Positions 44,095 through 53,128 of a DNA stretch of 64,000 bases are shown piece by piece; position 1 is the stretch's first letter; each line of letters opens with the position of its first letter. The DNA comes from an uncultured Eubacteriales bacterium. Its GTDB lineage: Bacteria; Bacillota; Clostridia; Lachnospirales; Lachnospiraceae. The notes below the pieces were generated by a model that was not told the origin of the DNA, did not search any database, and saw nothing but the letters and a program-made list of their open reading frames with translations. Location: assembly GCA_900314845.1 (NCBI GenBank), contig OMWV01000037.1, positions 62,001-126,000 of the forward strand, given 5' to 3'. A program made the position numbers and the translations under genes.

Positions 44095-44952
44095 TCAGAG
44101 GCTGGGATCAAAGCTGAGGATACCTATGAGTCCCGGACCGGTATTGATCGCCATGGTGGCGGCGATCTGCTTTGTATAGATCAGGTCGCTGTCAGGTATC
44201 AGCTCCTTCAGTGTGCGGATCACATCTTCGCTTTCGGGAATATTGTCCCCGTTCATCACAGCCAGCCATACGTGTCTTCCCTGAGATACTTCTACGATCT
44301 CTGTTATCATCCGGGCTTTAACAGCTTTCTTGCCGCGGCACTTTGCCACACTGTAGTAAGCGCCCTCCTCATTGCAGGCTATGATGGGCTTTATATTGAG
44401 AAGATTGCCTGCAAGATAGCCAAGCGCTCCTATACGGCCGCCGGCTTTCAGGTAAGTAAGGGTGTCCATATAGAACATGAGGTGGGAATCGCGGATCTTT
44501 TTCTGCATGCCATCTGTGACTTTTTCAAAAGACCAGCCTTCTTTCAGCATCCTGGCTGCCCAGTAAGCAAATATGCCGGAACCGCATGATATATTTTTTG
44601 TATCAAATACAAAGATGTCCATGTCTTCTATCTGTTCGGCAGCAAGCCGCATCACATTATATGTCCCGCTGAACTTGCTGGAGATGGCAACGGCTATGAC
44701 CTTTTCATAGCCTTCCTTTTTCAGCCCTTCATAGACATCAACGATCTCCTGAATCGAGGGCATGGATGTCTTTGGTATCTCATTCGGAAAACGTCTGTAC
44801 ACCATGAGCGGGTCTATATCTATATCATCCAGGTACTCCTTCTCCGGGTAGGATACATGGAGAGGGATCATTCTGATGTCCAGTTCCCTGGCTGTATCGG
44901 CCGGGATATCACAGCCGGTGTCAGCAATCACAGCCGTCTTCTCTAGGTTCAT
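44095..44952 (-). CDS. DegV-family fatty-acid-binding protein
   Basis: 285 residues with the DegV pattern: ADTGCDIPADTARELDI at the N-terminus, PKTSMPSIQEIVDVYEGLKK, AISSKFSGTYNVMRLAAEQ, and FDTKNISCGSGI. Family members (FakB) bind a fatty acid for phosphorylation by FakA. No fakA is next to it. ATG at 44952 follows AAGGAGGAC; an in-frame TTG at 44958 is less likely. The gene is convergent with the PBP. Confidence 0.88.
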   Translation of the reverse strand: MNLEKTAVIADTGCDIPADTARELDIRMIPLHVSYPEKEYLDDIDIDPLMVYRRFPNEIPKTSMPSIQEIVDVYEGLKKEGYEKVIAVAISSKFSGTYNVMRLAAEQIEDMDIFVFDTKNISCGSGIFAYWAARMLKEGWSFEKVTDGMQKKIRDSHLMFYMDTLTYLKAGGRIGALGYLAGNLLNIKPIIACNEEGAYYSVAKCRGKKAVKARMITEIVEVSQGRHVWLAVMNGDNIPESEDVIRTLKELIPDSDLIYTKQIAATMAINTGPGLIGILSFDPSL

Positions 44953-45163
44953 AATCAAAAGTCCTCCTTGTTCAGGTTTTATACATACATTATATATAAA
45001 AATGCATAATTTGGGAAGATGTGAGATTTTTCGGTCTCTCTACGGATGGGAGAGAGCGGGAAAGACGCTAAAACGTAGCTCACTAACTGCCATGCAGTAA
45101 ATATCATGCAAATTCTACTCTTAGTAGAGCGGATTCCATGAATCGTATATCATGAGAAAGGCT
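44953..45163. other. Intergenic region upstream of degV
   Basis: About 210 bases with a TCTCTC/GAGAGA inverted repeat near 45033-45055 and a small CTAC-N5-GTAG hairpin near 45117-45129. No promoter with both boxes or coding frame with a ribosome binding site could be picked out by eye. Its content beyond the degV leader is unknown. Confidence 0.4.
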
Positions 45164-45192
45164 GAAAAAAAGCTGCCTCTTGGCAGCTTTTT
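45164..45192 (-). terminator. Terminator of the membrane XRE gene
   Basis: AGCTGCC (45171-45177) pairs with GGCAGCT (45182-45188) across TCTT, with A- and T-runs on both sides. The upper side overlaps the last base of the gene's stop codon. Confidence 0.8.
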
Positions 45193-46145
45193 CAGATAAC
45201 ATAGAAATAGATGCAGATAAAATAAAAGAGACAGCCGATAAGAGTAAAAATATTGGAAAGAATATGCAGCTGCTGTCTCTGCTTTTCCAATGCGAAACAG
45301 GCAAGCGAGATCGTAGAGGAAAGGATGCCGGCTGTGAGAGCCATCGTGCCATGGTTGCCCAGAGCAGGGAAAACAGTATTATAAAAGGGAAGGATACTCC
45401 AGATCATGATCCCCCAGAAGACGACAGTGACGGTTCTGTACCTCTCTATACTGGCAGCTGTCATGGCAATCCCTACTGCGCACAGTCCCCAGAGAGTTAC
45501 GAAGTAGATCCAGCCCATGGTCGGATGAGTATTCCGGATAACACACAGGGTAAAAACCGTGCTCACGCCGGCGTACATCATATATTCCGAGATAGAGCTC
45601 AGGATCTGCATGGCTTTTTTCGCCCTCATGCTGGCCTTTATCCCATAGTATAGGCTTGTAAGCAGATAATAAAGGATCAATGTAGAACTGTATATGATAG
45701 AGCAGAGCAGGCCGTCTCCATACCCGTGAGCTGCCGCGGTAACGATACACAGCAGAGACCCGATCAGCGACAGGACACCGCCCACGATATGGATAAACAT
45801 ATAGCTGAGTTCCTTTGTTCTGTCGTACGGTGACAGAGGAATATTCTCCAGGGGCAGCTGCCTGCCCGGCTCCGGCGGGACACCTTCCGGTGGCGCGTCT
45901 GGCGGCTGGGGCTTATTTTTATAAACGAGATCGTTCACCGTAATGTGAAACAGATCTGCTATTTTTATCAGAGTCGCGATGTCAGGCGTGCTCTCTCCTC
46001 TTTCCCATTTGGAAATGCTTTTGTCCGAATACTGGATCTTCTGAGCGAGCTCCGACTGGGTCATTCCTGAATTTTTTCTATATAAAGCGAGATTCTCAGC
46101 TATGAGTTCCCGGCATTCTGTATCTTTCATTCTATATACACCCAT
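45192..46145 (-). CDS. XRE-family regulator with C-terminal membrane domain
   Basis: 317 residues. The helix-turn-helix is at about residues 27-50 (GMTQSELAQKIQYSDKSISKWERG), followed by a proline-rich linker (PQPPDAPPEGVPPEPG) and about six membrane segments to the C-terminus. This architecture is common in Lachnospiraceae, where the membrane part may sense envelope or small-molecule signals. The start could be ATG at 46145 or 46130; neither has a strong ribosome binding site. Target genes are unknown, and it is followed by a terminator. Confidence 0.82.
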   Translation of the reverse strand: MGVYRMKDTECRELIAENLALYRKNSGMTQSELAQKIQYSDKSISKWERGESTPDIATLIKIADLFHITVNDLVYKNKPQPPDAPPEGVPPEPGRQLPLENIPLSPYDRTKELSYMFIHIVGGVLSLIGSLLCIVTAAAHGYGDGLLCSIIYSSTLILYYLLTSLYYGIKASMRAKKAMQILSSISEYMMYAGVSTVFTLCVIRNTHPTMGWIYFVTLWGLCAVGIAMTAASIERYRTVTVVFWGIMIWSILPFYNTVFPALGNHGTMALTAGILSSTISLACFALEKQRQQLHILSNIFTLIGCLFYFICIYFYVI

Positions 46146-46313
46146 TGATAGATCTCATGTCCTTATTTATTGTACCATTGGCATATTATTAAGTCAAAGA
46201 CCTGTGAAAAAGGATGAAGGGAAAAGCATATTTGTGGTAAAATAGGATAAACCTTCGTGAGGGATGATAAAATAAAAATAAAACCCGCTGATCAATAAAC
46301 GAGGAGATTATAA

Positions 46314-47690
46314 ATGGAATACAGAGCAGAACATGATTCTATGGGAGAAGTCAGGGTGCCGGCAGACAGGTACTGGGGGGCACAGACACAGAGAAGCCAT
46401 GAAAATTTTCTGATCGGAGTTGGCATAGAGACGATGCCAAGAGAGATCACCCATGCTTTCGGCATATTGAAGAAGGCGGCAGCAAGGGCCAATCATGCCC
46501 TTAAGCCGGATAAGATGACGGACAGAAAGCTTGCAGCGATAGAAGAAGCCTGTGATGAGGTGATGGAGGGAAAACTGGATGAGCATTTTCCTCTTGTCGT
46601 ATGGCAGACCGGATCCGGGACTCAATCCAATATGAACGCGAATGAAGTGATAGCAAACAGGGCGAATGAGATCCTGGGGGGGAGGCTCTGTCACCCAAAT
46701 GATGATATCAATATGAGCCAGTCTTCCAATGACACATTTCCCACAGCTATGCATATATCAGCTGCCATCGCCTTGAGAGACAGGCTGATCCCGGCAGCAA
46801 AAGGCCTGATAGAGGTATTTGCGAAACTGGAATCAGAGAATCAGGATGCCGTAAAGTGCGGCAGGACCCATCTGCAGGACGCTGTACCCTTAAGCTTTTC
46901 CCAGGAGATATCAGGCTGGCGCAGCTCTCTGGAAAAAGATATCGAACTGATAGAAAGGACCCTGGAGCCACTTCAGACCCTTGCTCTGGGAGGAACAGCA
47001 GTGGGGACGGGCCTGAACGCTCCTCAGGGCTTTGCCGAGAAGGCTGCCAGGGAAGTATCTGAAATTTCAGGAGTCCCTTTCCTAACGGCACCCAATAAAT
47101 TTCATGCCCTGACATCCAAGGATGAGCTTGTATTTGCCCACGGCGCGGTAAAGGCCATGGCCTGCGATATGCTTAAGATCGCCAATGATGTGAGGATGCT
47201 GGCAAGCGGCCCGAGGGACGGGCTGGGAGAGATCACGATCCCGGCAAATGAACCGGGAAGCTCCATCATGCCGGGCAAGGTAAATCCGACCCAGTGCGAG
47301 CAGGTTACCATGGTAGCGGTCCAGGTCATGGGCAACGACACAGCCATCTCATTTGCCGCCAGCCAGGGCAATTTTGAACTGAATGTATTTATGCCGGTCA
47401 TGGCCTATAATTTCCTCCAGTCTGTCAGACTGCTGTCGGAATCCATCGTTTCCTTTACGGTAAAATGCGCTCAGGGCATAAAGGCAAACAGAGAAAAGAT
47501 GCATTATAATCTTTACAATTCCCTCATGCTTGTCACGGCTCTCAACCCCTATATCGGCTATGAGAAGGCCGCAAAGACCTCAAACAAGGCCTACAGGGAA
47601 AATATCTCTCTGAAGGAAGCCTGCGTGCGGCTGGGGTATCTGAGCGAAGAAGAATTTGACAAGGTTTTTCACCCGGAGGAAATGTGCTGA
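46314..47690 (+). CDS. fumC: Fumarate hydratase, class II
   Basis: A 458-residue iron-independent fumarase interconverting fumarate and malate. The diagnostic GSSIMPGKVNP lies in the second half, with TGSGTQSNMNANEVIANRA and GRTHLQDAVPLSFSQEI also present. Length is typical for class II. ATG at 46314 follows GAGGAG. Aspartase, a close relative, is less likely given the fumarase-like signature, but this cannot be fully excluded by eye. Confidence 0.92.
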   Translation: MEYRAEHDSMGEVRVPADRYWGAQTQRSHENFLIGVGIETMPREITHAFGILKKAAARANHALKPDKMTDRKLAAIEEACDEVMEGKLDEHFPLVVWQTGSGTQSNMNANEVIANRANEILGGRLCHPNDDINMSQSSNDTFPTAMHISAAIALRDRLIPAAKGLIEVFAKLESENQDAVKCGRTHLQDAVPLSFSQEISGWRSSLEKDIELIERTLEPLQTLALGGTAVGTGLNAPQGFAEKAAREVSEISGVPFLTAPNKFHALTSKDELVFAHGAVKAMACDMLKIANDVRMLASGPRDGLGEITIPANEPGSSIMPGKVNPTQCEQVTMVAVQVMGNDTAISFAASQGNFELNVFMPVMAYNFLQSVRLLSESIVSFTVKCAQGIKANREKMHYNLYNSLMLVTALNPYIGYEKAAKTSNKAYRENISLKEACVRLGYLSEEEFDKVFHPEEMC

Positions 47691-47703
47691 CAGGAGTGAT
47701 GTT

Positions 47704-48594
47704 ATGCCGGGATTTACAAGTCATATCATGATGGGCGGCGAGTGCCTGGAAAGCATGCCGGACTGCCGCCTGAAAAATGTGCTGGAGCTCTGCCCCGTAT
47801 CCTATACATACGGTCTGCAGGGGCCGGATATCTATTTTTACTATCCGGTGCTTATCCTGGAAAATGGAATGAATAATATAGGAAGCATCATGCATGAGCA
47901 GGGAACAGCCCATTATCTGTCCGTATCTCTTGGACTGCTGAACGGGATGGAAGAGGGATTTGTGAGAGATCATATCAGTGCTTATCTGGCCGGCTTTATT
48001 GCCCATGTCTTCATGGACTGCATCTGCCACCCCTATGTATACGCCCGGATAGGTTTTGACCTTGATAAACCACACAAAAAATACAGAAGGCGCCATGCCA
48101 AGCTTGAGGATGAGCTGGATCTGATCATGCTGAGAAACTGCAGGGGGATCTACCCCAAACAGTTCGACATGGGCCCTCTGCTCAGATATACGGAGGTAGA
48201 GAAGGCAGCTCTGAGCGTATTTCTGGCGGACTCTACAAGCGCCTGCTACGGCAGGCGGAACGCGGGGCCTGACGTTTTCAGCATGAACGAGACAACAGCA
48301 AGTCATCTGCTGGCTTTTTTCAGGAAAGAGATCCTCCTGAGGGGGATCCCGAACGTCAGCTCAGATCCCCAGGATCAGCTGCTTAACCTGGATAAGGAGA
48401 CCTGGACGAATCCCTGGGACCGCCGGATCACATCCGACCTGTCCTTTCCGGAACTTTTTGTCCTGTCTGTCAGGTCCGCGGTAAAAGCATTTCTTATGCT
48501 GGATGAATATCTGAGAACAGGAGAGAGGACGGCAAAGATCAGGCTGCTCAGATTTGTGGGAAACAGGTCACTTCACAGCGGCCTGGATGTGTAA
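47704..48594 (+). CDS. Zinc-dependent phospholipase C family protein
   Basis: 296 residues with PF00882-like pattern: GFTSHIMMGGE, YGLQGPDIYFYYP, MHEQGTAHYL, AGFIAHVFMDCICHPYVY and HAKLEDELDLI, giving the His/Asp set of a zinc-binding helical enzyme. It has no signal peptide, so it is probably cytoplasmic and may act on an unidentified phosphoester. ATG at 47704 with AGGAGTGA upstream is chosen; an earlier frame start overlaps fumC. It is 13 bases after fumC and 21 before the HAD gene, so they may share a transcript. Confidence 0.8.
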   Translation: MPGFTSHIMMGGECLESMPDCRLKNVLELCPVSYTYGLQGPDIYFYYPVLILENGMNNIGSIMHEQGTAHYLSVSLGLLNGMEEGFVRDHISAYLAGFIAHVFMDCICHPYVYARIGFDLDKPHKKYRRRHAKLEDELDLIMLRNCRGIYPKQFDMGPLLRYTEVEKAALSVFLADSTSACYGRRNAGPDVFSMNETTASHLLAFFRKEILLRGIPNVSSDPQDQLLNLDKETWTNPWDRRITSDLSFPELFVLSVRSAVKAFLMLDEYLRTGERTAKIRLLRFVGNRSLHSGLDV

Positions 48595-48615
48595 AAAAGG
48601 AACAGGTAATAACAG

Positions 48616-49263
48616 GTGGAAAATATTATAAAAGGCTGCGATGGTATTATTCTGGATATAGACGGAACTTTGTGGGATTCGACTCAGGTCTGCGCCATCG
48701 GATACAATAAGGCGATCAGCAGACTGCTGGGAGAGGACTATCCCCATTGTGACGGCGCAAAGCTAAAAACACTTTTTGGAAAGACTACAGCCGGGATAGG
48801 GGCAGGACTCTTTCCTGACCGGACAGAGCAGGAACAGTACGATTTTACCATGGAATGCATCCGGGAAGAGATGATCTGCCTGCACAGGACCCCTCCCCGG
48901 CCTTATGAGGGAGTCAGGCAGGCCTTAAGCCGGATAAGAGAAAATATAGACCTTTTTATCGTCAGCAATTGCGAGAGTGGTTATATAGAGCTTTTTATGG
49001 AAAGCTGCGGACTGGAAGACTGCATAAAAGACCATCTCTGTCCCGGTGATACCGGCTTCGATAAAAAAGGAAATATCCTTGAGATCATCCGCAGATATGA
49101 CCTGAAGCAGGCTGTCTATGTGGGAGATGTGCAGACGGATGCCGAAGCAGCCCATGGCGCGGGTATACCGATCATATATGCCTCCTATGGGTTCGGACAG
49201 ATAAAAGATGCCGAATACAGGATAGACAGGCCGGACCAGCTTCCGGGCCTTTTCGGTATCTGA
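48616..49263 (+). CDS. HAD-superfamily phosphatase (phosphoglycolate-phosphatase-like)
   Basis: 215 residues with motif I IILDIDGTLWDST, motif II FIVSNCESGY, motif III in ADIHKKGNI-type text (GFDKKGNILEII), and motif IV VGDVQTDAEAA. The small helical cap matches the phosphoglycolate phosphatase/beta-phosphoglucomutase class. The start is GTG at 48616 with a weak ribosome binding site. Substrate is not known. Confidence 0.85.
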   Translation: MENIIKGCDGIILDIDGTLWDSTQVCAIGYNKAISRLLGEDYPHCDGAKLKTLFGKTTAGIGAGLFPDRTEQEQYDFTMECIREEMICLHRTPPRPYEGVRQALSRIRENIDLFIVSNCESGYIELFMESCGLEDCIKDHLCPGDTGFDKKGNILEIIRRYDLKQAVYVGDVQTDAEAAHGAGIPIIYASYGFGQIKDAEYRIDRPDQLPGLFGI

Positions 49264-49303
49264 TAAAATACATTGTTATAAGGAAAGTTTGTTTTCCAGT
49301 GCC

Positions 49304-49332
49304 TTGACAATTATTAAACAATGGTTTATTCT
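49304..49332 (+). promoter_or_regulatory. Promoter of the structured RNA upstream of prsW
   Basis: TTGACA (49304-49309), 17-base spacer and TATTCT (49327-49332). It predicts a transcript starting near 49339. Confidence 0.7.
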
Positions 49333-49338
49333 AAAACC

Positions 49339-49557
49339 AGTTCATTGATATGCGAAATTGCAGTGGAACAAGAGATAGATCAGGGAAAGACAAGGGGAAT
49401 CGCTTGTGTTATTTTAAAATTGTCTAATACTTATCAGGCTGCAGTTCGATTTTTTGGGGTATATGTTCTAAGGAGCTTTTTCTCCTGCGAACCATTAATA
49501 GTGAAATAGATAACAACCGGGTGCCGGCTTTGTGGCCGATGCCTGGTTGTTATCTAT
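49339..49557 (+). ncRNA. Structured RNA candidate, possibly 6S RNA
   Basis: About 220 bases with no credible gene, starting after a good promoter and ending at a strong hairpin. By eye it folds as a long rod: closing pairs 49341-49350 with 49496-49505, then 49353-49363 with 49438-49448, 49374-49378 with 49431-49435, and 49388-49393 with 49420-49425. A small GGAG/CTCC hairpin sits at 49472-49485 in the 3' bulge. The rod with a large one-sided bulge and this length recall bacterial 6S RNA, which binds RNA polymerase; this is inference. A leader of prsW is the alternative. Confidence 0.42.
49506..49557 (+). terminator. Very stable hairpin before prsW
   Basis: A perfect 13-bp stem (ATAGATAACAACC with GGTTGTTATCTAT) plus a mostly paired inner part. 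Only a short T/A-rich stretch follows, so it is a probable terminator of the RNA upstream, or an RNA element in the prsW leader. Confidence 0.65.
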
Positions 49558-49576
49558 ATATAAGAAGGTGCGATCT

Positions 49577-50299
49577 ATGTTTTTTCTGATGCCTATGTTC
49601 AGTATATTTGGTATCTATCTGCTGCTGGCTCTGGCGCCGGCCCTGATTCTGATGAACTATGTATATAAGCAGGACAAGATAGAAAGAGAGTCACCGGCCC
49701 TTCTGGGAAGACTGGTCCTTATGGGCGTGCTGGCCGGCTTTCTCTCCATGGTTCTGGAAGGAATAGGGGAGAATATCCTTGGAAGAGCCGACCTGAATCC
49801 CAACAGTGCCTTTTATAAGATCCTTCTGTCCTTCCTGGTCGTAGGCCTGGTCGAAGAGGGCATGAAATATCTTCTCATGAGCCGGGTGACCTGGCGAAAC
49901 CCTGAATTTAACTACAAATTTGACGCGATCGTCTATTCCGTTTTCACATCTCTGGGCTTTGCCGGTATGGAGAATATCATGTATGCCATGAACTTTGGCC
50001 CCTCCGTTCTGGCTCCCCGGGCATTTCTCGCCATTCCCGGCCACTGCGCTTTCGCGGTCGTCTTCGGAGCCTTCTATGGCAGGGCAAAGATGCGTTATTA
50101 TGACGGCTATACGGGCAGGGCTGTCCTTGATATCATTGCCGGTTATCTCCTGTCTGTCTGCTTCCACGGTCTCTATGATTCCTGTGCAATGATAGGGACA
50201 GGCATGTCATCTCTTATCATGGCGGCAGTCATAGTTGTCATCTATATCGTTATTTTCAAAGTGGTCAAGTACGAATCGGAAAGGGACAGGAGATTGTGA
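49577..50299 (+). CDS. PrsW-family intramembrane protease
   Basis: A 240-residue membrane protein with about eight hydrophobic segments. Motifs of PrsW-type proteases are EEGMKYLLMS (about residue 92), FAGMENIMYAM, GHCAFAVVFG and HGLYDS. PrsW of B. subtilis cuts the anti-sigma factor RsiW; the target here is unknown and no sigma or anti-sigma gene is adjacent. ATG at 49577 follows AAGGTG. The long RNA element upstream may affect its expression. Confidence 0.85.
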   Translation: MFFLMPMFSIFGIYLLLALAPALILMNYVYKQDKIERESPALLGRLVLMGVLAGFLSMVLEGIGENILGRADLNPNSAFYKILLSFLVVGLVEEGMKYLLMSRVTWRNPEFNYKFDAIVYSVFTSLGFAGMENIMYAMNFGPSVLAPRAFLAIPGHCAFAVVFGAFYGRAKMRYYDGYTGRAVLDIIAGYLLSVCFHGLYDSCAMIGTGMSSLIMAAVIVVIYIVIFKVVKYESERDRRL

Positions 50300-50328
50300 T
50301 CATATTTCGGCATTTTTCAAAATTTCCC

Positions 50329-50357
50329 TTGACATTTACCCTGTTTCGTAGCATACT
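50329..50357 (+). promoter_or_regulatory. tRNA-Pro promoter
   Basis: TTGACA (50329-50334), 17-base spacer and CATACT (50352-50357), just before the tRNA. Confidence 0.6.
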
Positions 50358-50368
50358 ATTTTAGTCGG

Positions 50369-50442
<74 letters not shown>

Positions 50443-50565
50443 CACTGTATTGTATATCCGTGAATCATTCTTATCAGGAAGGTTCGCGGATTTTCTATCA
50501 TATAGGCTGCTCGAAACCGAAGCGGTCAACCTGTTTGTCTTTATTCACTTTATGAGGTGATGCTT

Positions 50566-52050
50566 GTGCGCAGGAAATTAACTATTGTTTTTATCGTAAT
50601 ACTGGCTGTCATATGTCTGCTGGGAGCGGGCATCGCAGTTCTTTTTCTTATGAACAGGGACAGACCGGGTTTTCTTAAGGGAACAAGTTTAAACGGAGAG
50701 GATATCTCAGGCAGAACTGTCTCTGAGCTGGTATCCCGGGAGAAGGAAAAGCTGGACGGCATGAAGATCCAGATCCTGGAAGATGGCAGGACTGCCCTTG
50801 AGGGAAGTCTTGGCGATTACGGCTATACGTTCGATGAGCCCGCGTACAAAAGAAGTCTGGAGCAGGCCCTGACAGAGCAGAAGCATAATGTATTTGTCAT
50901 GCTGAAAACTCTTGCGGGAGGAAGCGATATTTCAGGCAAAAGCGCTTATAAAAAGGATGATGAGGTCAACCGTGCCTTCCTCGTTTCCTCTTCCTTTAAA
51001 ATGCCCCGCGTCAAATCACAGGATGCTTCTTATGTCCTTAATAAGAAGACAGATCTTTATGAGATCGCGGACGCGGTTCAGGGCAATGAGATAGATGACT
51101 CAAAGCTTCAGAAATATGTGAACACCAAGATAGAAAAGGCTCTGGAAGGAGAGGATCTGCAGGGGAAAGATCTGCTGAAAGTAGATGTGCCCGATGAAGT
51201 GTATTCCTCCCGCAAGGTGTCCAATGACAAAACAGAGCTGAAGAAGAATCTTGCTGCCAAGAACAAGGCTTACCGTCTGGAAGAATATAAAAAAATGAGC
51301 GTCACCTATCAGTTCGGGTCTAAGACCCAGGTCCTGGATGGCGAAACAATATCCCGGTGGGTGAAGATATCCGACGATCTGAAGGCGGCTGTCGATGAGC
51401 AGGCAGTAAAAGAATATGCCGCGTCTCTTGCAGCAAAATATGACACAAGATATAAGCAGAGAAGCTTTAAGACGACAGGCGGTCAGGTAAAACAGATCAG
51501 CGCGTCTGCCAATGAATACGGATATACCATAGAGCAGGCCCAGGAGGCGGCTCAGCTGAAGAAGGATATAGAGGCAAGAAAATCTGTCACCCGTGAACCT
51601 GTCTATTATAAGACGAATTCCTACGGCAACCCTCTGTATTACAGCAGAGACGGAGTGGATGATCTAAACGGTACATATGTTGAGATCAATCTCAGCGCCC
51701 AGCATCTCTGGTTCTACAAGAAGGGGAAGCTGATCGTTGAGTCCGATTTTGTCTCGGGCAATGTACAGCACAAGACGGAGACGGTAACCGGCTGCTTCCC
51801 TCTTGCCTACAAAAAAAGCCCTGCCAAGCTGACAGGACAAAATGCCATGGATTCCTGGGATTCGGACGTTGATTACTGGATGCCCTTTTACAATGGCCAG
51901 GGGATGCATGACGCGAGCTGGAGATCCTCTTTCGGCGGAAGCATCTACAAGACGAACGGCTCTCACGGCTGTGTCAACCTGCCTCATTCCGCGGCGGAGC
52001 GCATCTACAAAAATATTTCAGCAGGCACCGCGATCGTGCTATACAAATAA
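50566..52050 (+). CDS. L,D-transpeptidase (YkuD) with peptidoglycan-binding domain
   Basis: About 494 residues. An N-terminal signal-anchor (TIVFIVILAVICLLGAGIAVLFL) is followed by a region like the PG_binding_4 (VanW-associated) domain, then a C-terminal YkuD domain with the catalytic Cys in SHGCVNLPHSAAERIY (about residues 466-481) and the upstream MHDASW His. It forms 3-3 cross-links in peptidoglycan. GTG at 50566 is favoured because GAGGTGA lies just before it; ATG at 50560 is possible. It is an isolated gene with a strong terminator after it. Confidence 0.9.
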   Translation: MRRKLTIVFIVILAVICLLGAGIAVLFLMNRDRPGFLKGTSLNGEDISGRTVSELVSREKEKLDGMKIQILEDGRTALEGSLGDYGYTFDEPAYKRSLEQALTEQKHNVFVMLKTLAGGSDISGKSAYKKDDEVNRAFLVSSSFKMPRVKSQDASYVLNKKTDLYEIADAVQGNEIDDSKLQKYVNTKIEKALEGEDLQGKDLLKVDVPDEVYSSRKVSNDKTELKKNLAAKNKAYRLEEYKKMSVTYQFGSKTQVLDGETISRWVKISDDLKAAVDEQAVKEYAASLAAKYDTRYKQRSFKTTGGQVKQISASANEYGYTIEQAQEAAQLKKDIEARKSVTREPVYYKTNSYGNPLYYSRDGVDDLNGTYVEINLSAQHLWFYKKGKLIVESDFVSGNVQHKTETVTGCFPLAYKKSPAKLTGQNAMDSWDSDVDYWMPFYNGQGMHDASWRSSFGGSIYKTNGSHGCVNLPHSAAERIYKNISAGTAIVLYK

Positions 52051-52056
52051 GCAAAA

Positions 52057-52095
52057 GGCCGGACCCGGCATAAAAAGCCGGGTCCGGCCATATTT
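52057..52095. terminator. Bidirectional terminator after the L,D-transpeptidase gene
   Basis: GGCCGGACCCGGC (52057-52069) pairs perfectly with GCCGGGTCCGGCC (52077-52089) across a 7-base loop; T-run on the plus side, A-run at 52053-52056 for the minus side. Confidence 0.9.
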
Positions 52096-52104
52096 TCACT
52101 GGTA

Positions 52105-52986
52105 TCAGTCTTTCTTTACCTGGGTATCTGCCAGTGCCTCGAAGTACTGAACGATGCCGCTGTGATCATCGCCGGCATGGCCGTGTACGATCAGAGACTG
52201 AACGATCTCAAAGAGCTGAGCCGTATAGGGAACCGGTACATCAGACTGGTGCGCACTGTTTAAACAGTTTTTTATATCCTTTTTTATGATGGTAAGAGTT
52301 CCGCCCGGTTTGAAATTGCGGTCTATCATCATGGGCACCTTCTGATCCAGAACAGCAGAACCGGCCAGACCGCCCCGGATAGCCTGATAGACTTTCTCAG
52401 GGTCTGCTCCTGCCTTTTTAGCAAAGACAAAGGCCTCACTGACGATGGCAATCGTATTGTTCACGATCATCTGGTTGCAGAGCTTTGTCGTGCTTCCGCT
52501 TCCGATACCGCCTACCAGGATGGCCGATGAGCCCATGATATCAAAATATGGTTTCATCCGGTCAAAATCTTTCTGACTGCCGCCGCACATGATAGCCAGG
52601 CTGCCGGCGACCGCTCCGGATTCACTTCCCGAGACGGGAGCATCCATAAAGGAACAATTCTTCTGTGCCAGCCTGTCGGCACAGTATCTGGACTCCTCCG
52701 GGGCGACGCTGCTCATATCACAGACCAGACTTCCTTCCTTCAGAAAAGATGCGAGGCCATCCTCTCCAAAGAGGACCTCTTTGCTGACAGATCCGTTTGG
52801 CAGCATGAGGATGATAAGAGAGCAGTTTTCGGCGATCTCCTCATTTGACCCGCATCTGACACCCATCCGGGAAAACTCTTCTGCCGTCTTTTTATTGTGA
52901 TCTGTGATCATGAGGCTTACGCCTTCTTTTATGAGATTTTTGGCCATGGGACGTCCCATGATCCCCAGTCCTATAAACCCGATCAT
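52105..52986 (-). CDS. 2-hydroxy-3-oxopropionate reductase-like (GarR/GlxR)
   Basis: A 293-residue beta-hydroxyacid dehydrogenase with IGFIGLGIMGRPMAKNL (NAD(P)-binding), GSESGAVAGSLAIMCGG, and the catalytic Lys in GSTTKLCNQMIVNN. The family includes tartronate semialdehyde reductase and 3-hydroxyisobutyrate dehydrogenase; the first is likeliest but the substrate is not proven. It is convergent with the L,D-transpeptidase gene, and no glycolate or glucarate genes are nearby. Confidence 0.8.
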   Translation of the reverse strand: MIGFIGLGIMGRPMAKNLIKEGVSLMITDHNKKTAEEFSRMGVRCGSNEEIAENCSLIILMLPNGSVSKEVLFGEDGLASFLKEGSLVCDMSSVAPEESRYCADRLAQKNCSFMDAPVSGSESGAVAGSLAIMCGGSQKDFDRMKPYFDIMGSSAILVGGIGSGSTTKLCNQMIVNNTIAIVSEAFVFAKKAGADPEKVYQAIRGGLAGSAVLDQKVPMMIDRNFKPGGTLTIIKKDIKNCLNSAHQSDVPVPYTAQLFEIVQSLIVHGHAGDDHSGIVQYFEALADTQVKKD

Positions 52987-53128
52987 AATATTCTCCTTTG
53001 CGCTGCCGATGAGTGACAGCCTCTATTATTATTGATAAAATAAAAGTGGTCTTGCTCCTTTCCAATTATAAGACCTGGATTTATCGGCGTCAATAAGGGA
53101 AGAAGACCGGTCCGAATGGAGTTGGAAT

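Noticed and set aside
49321-49509. A 62-codon frame in the gap before prsW
   Set aside because: Its start lies within the spacer of the promoter, it has no ribosome binding site, and the region is better explained as a structured RNA.
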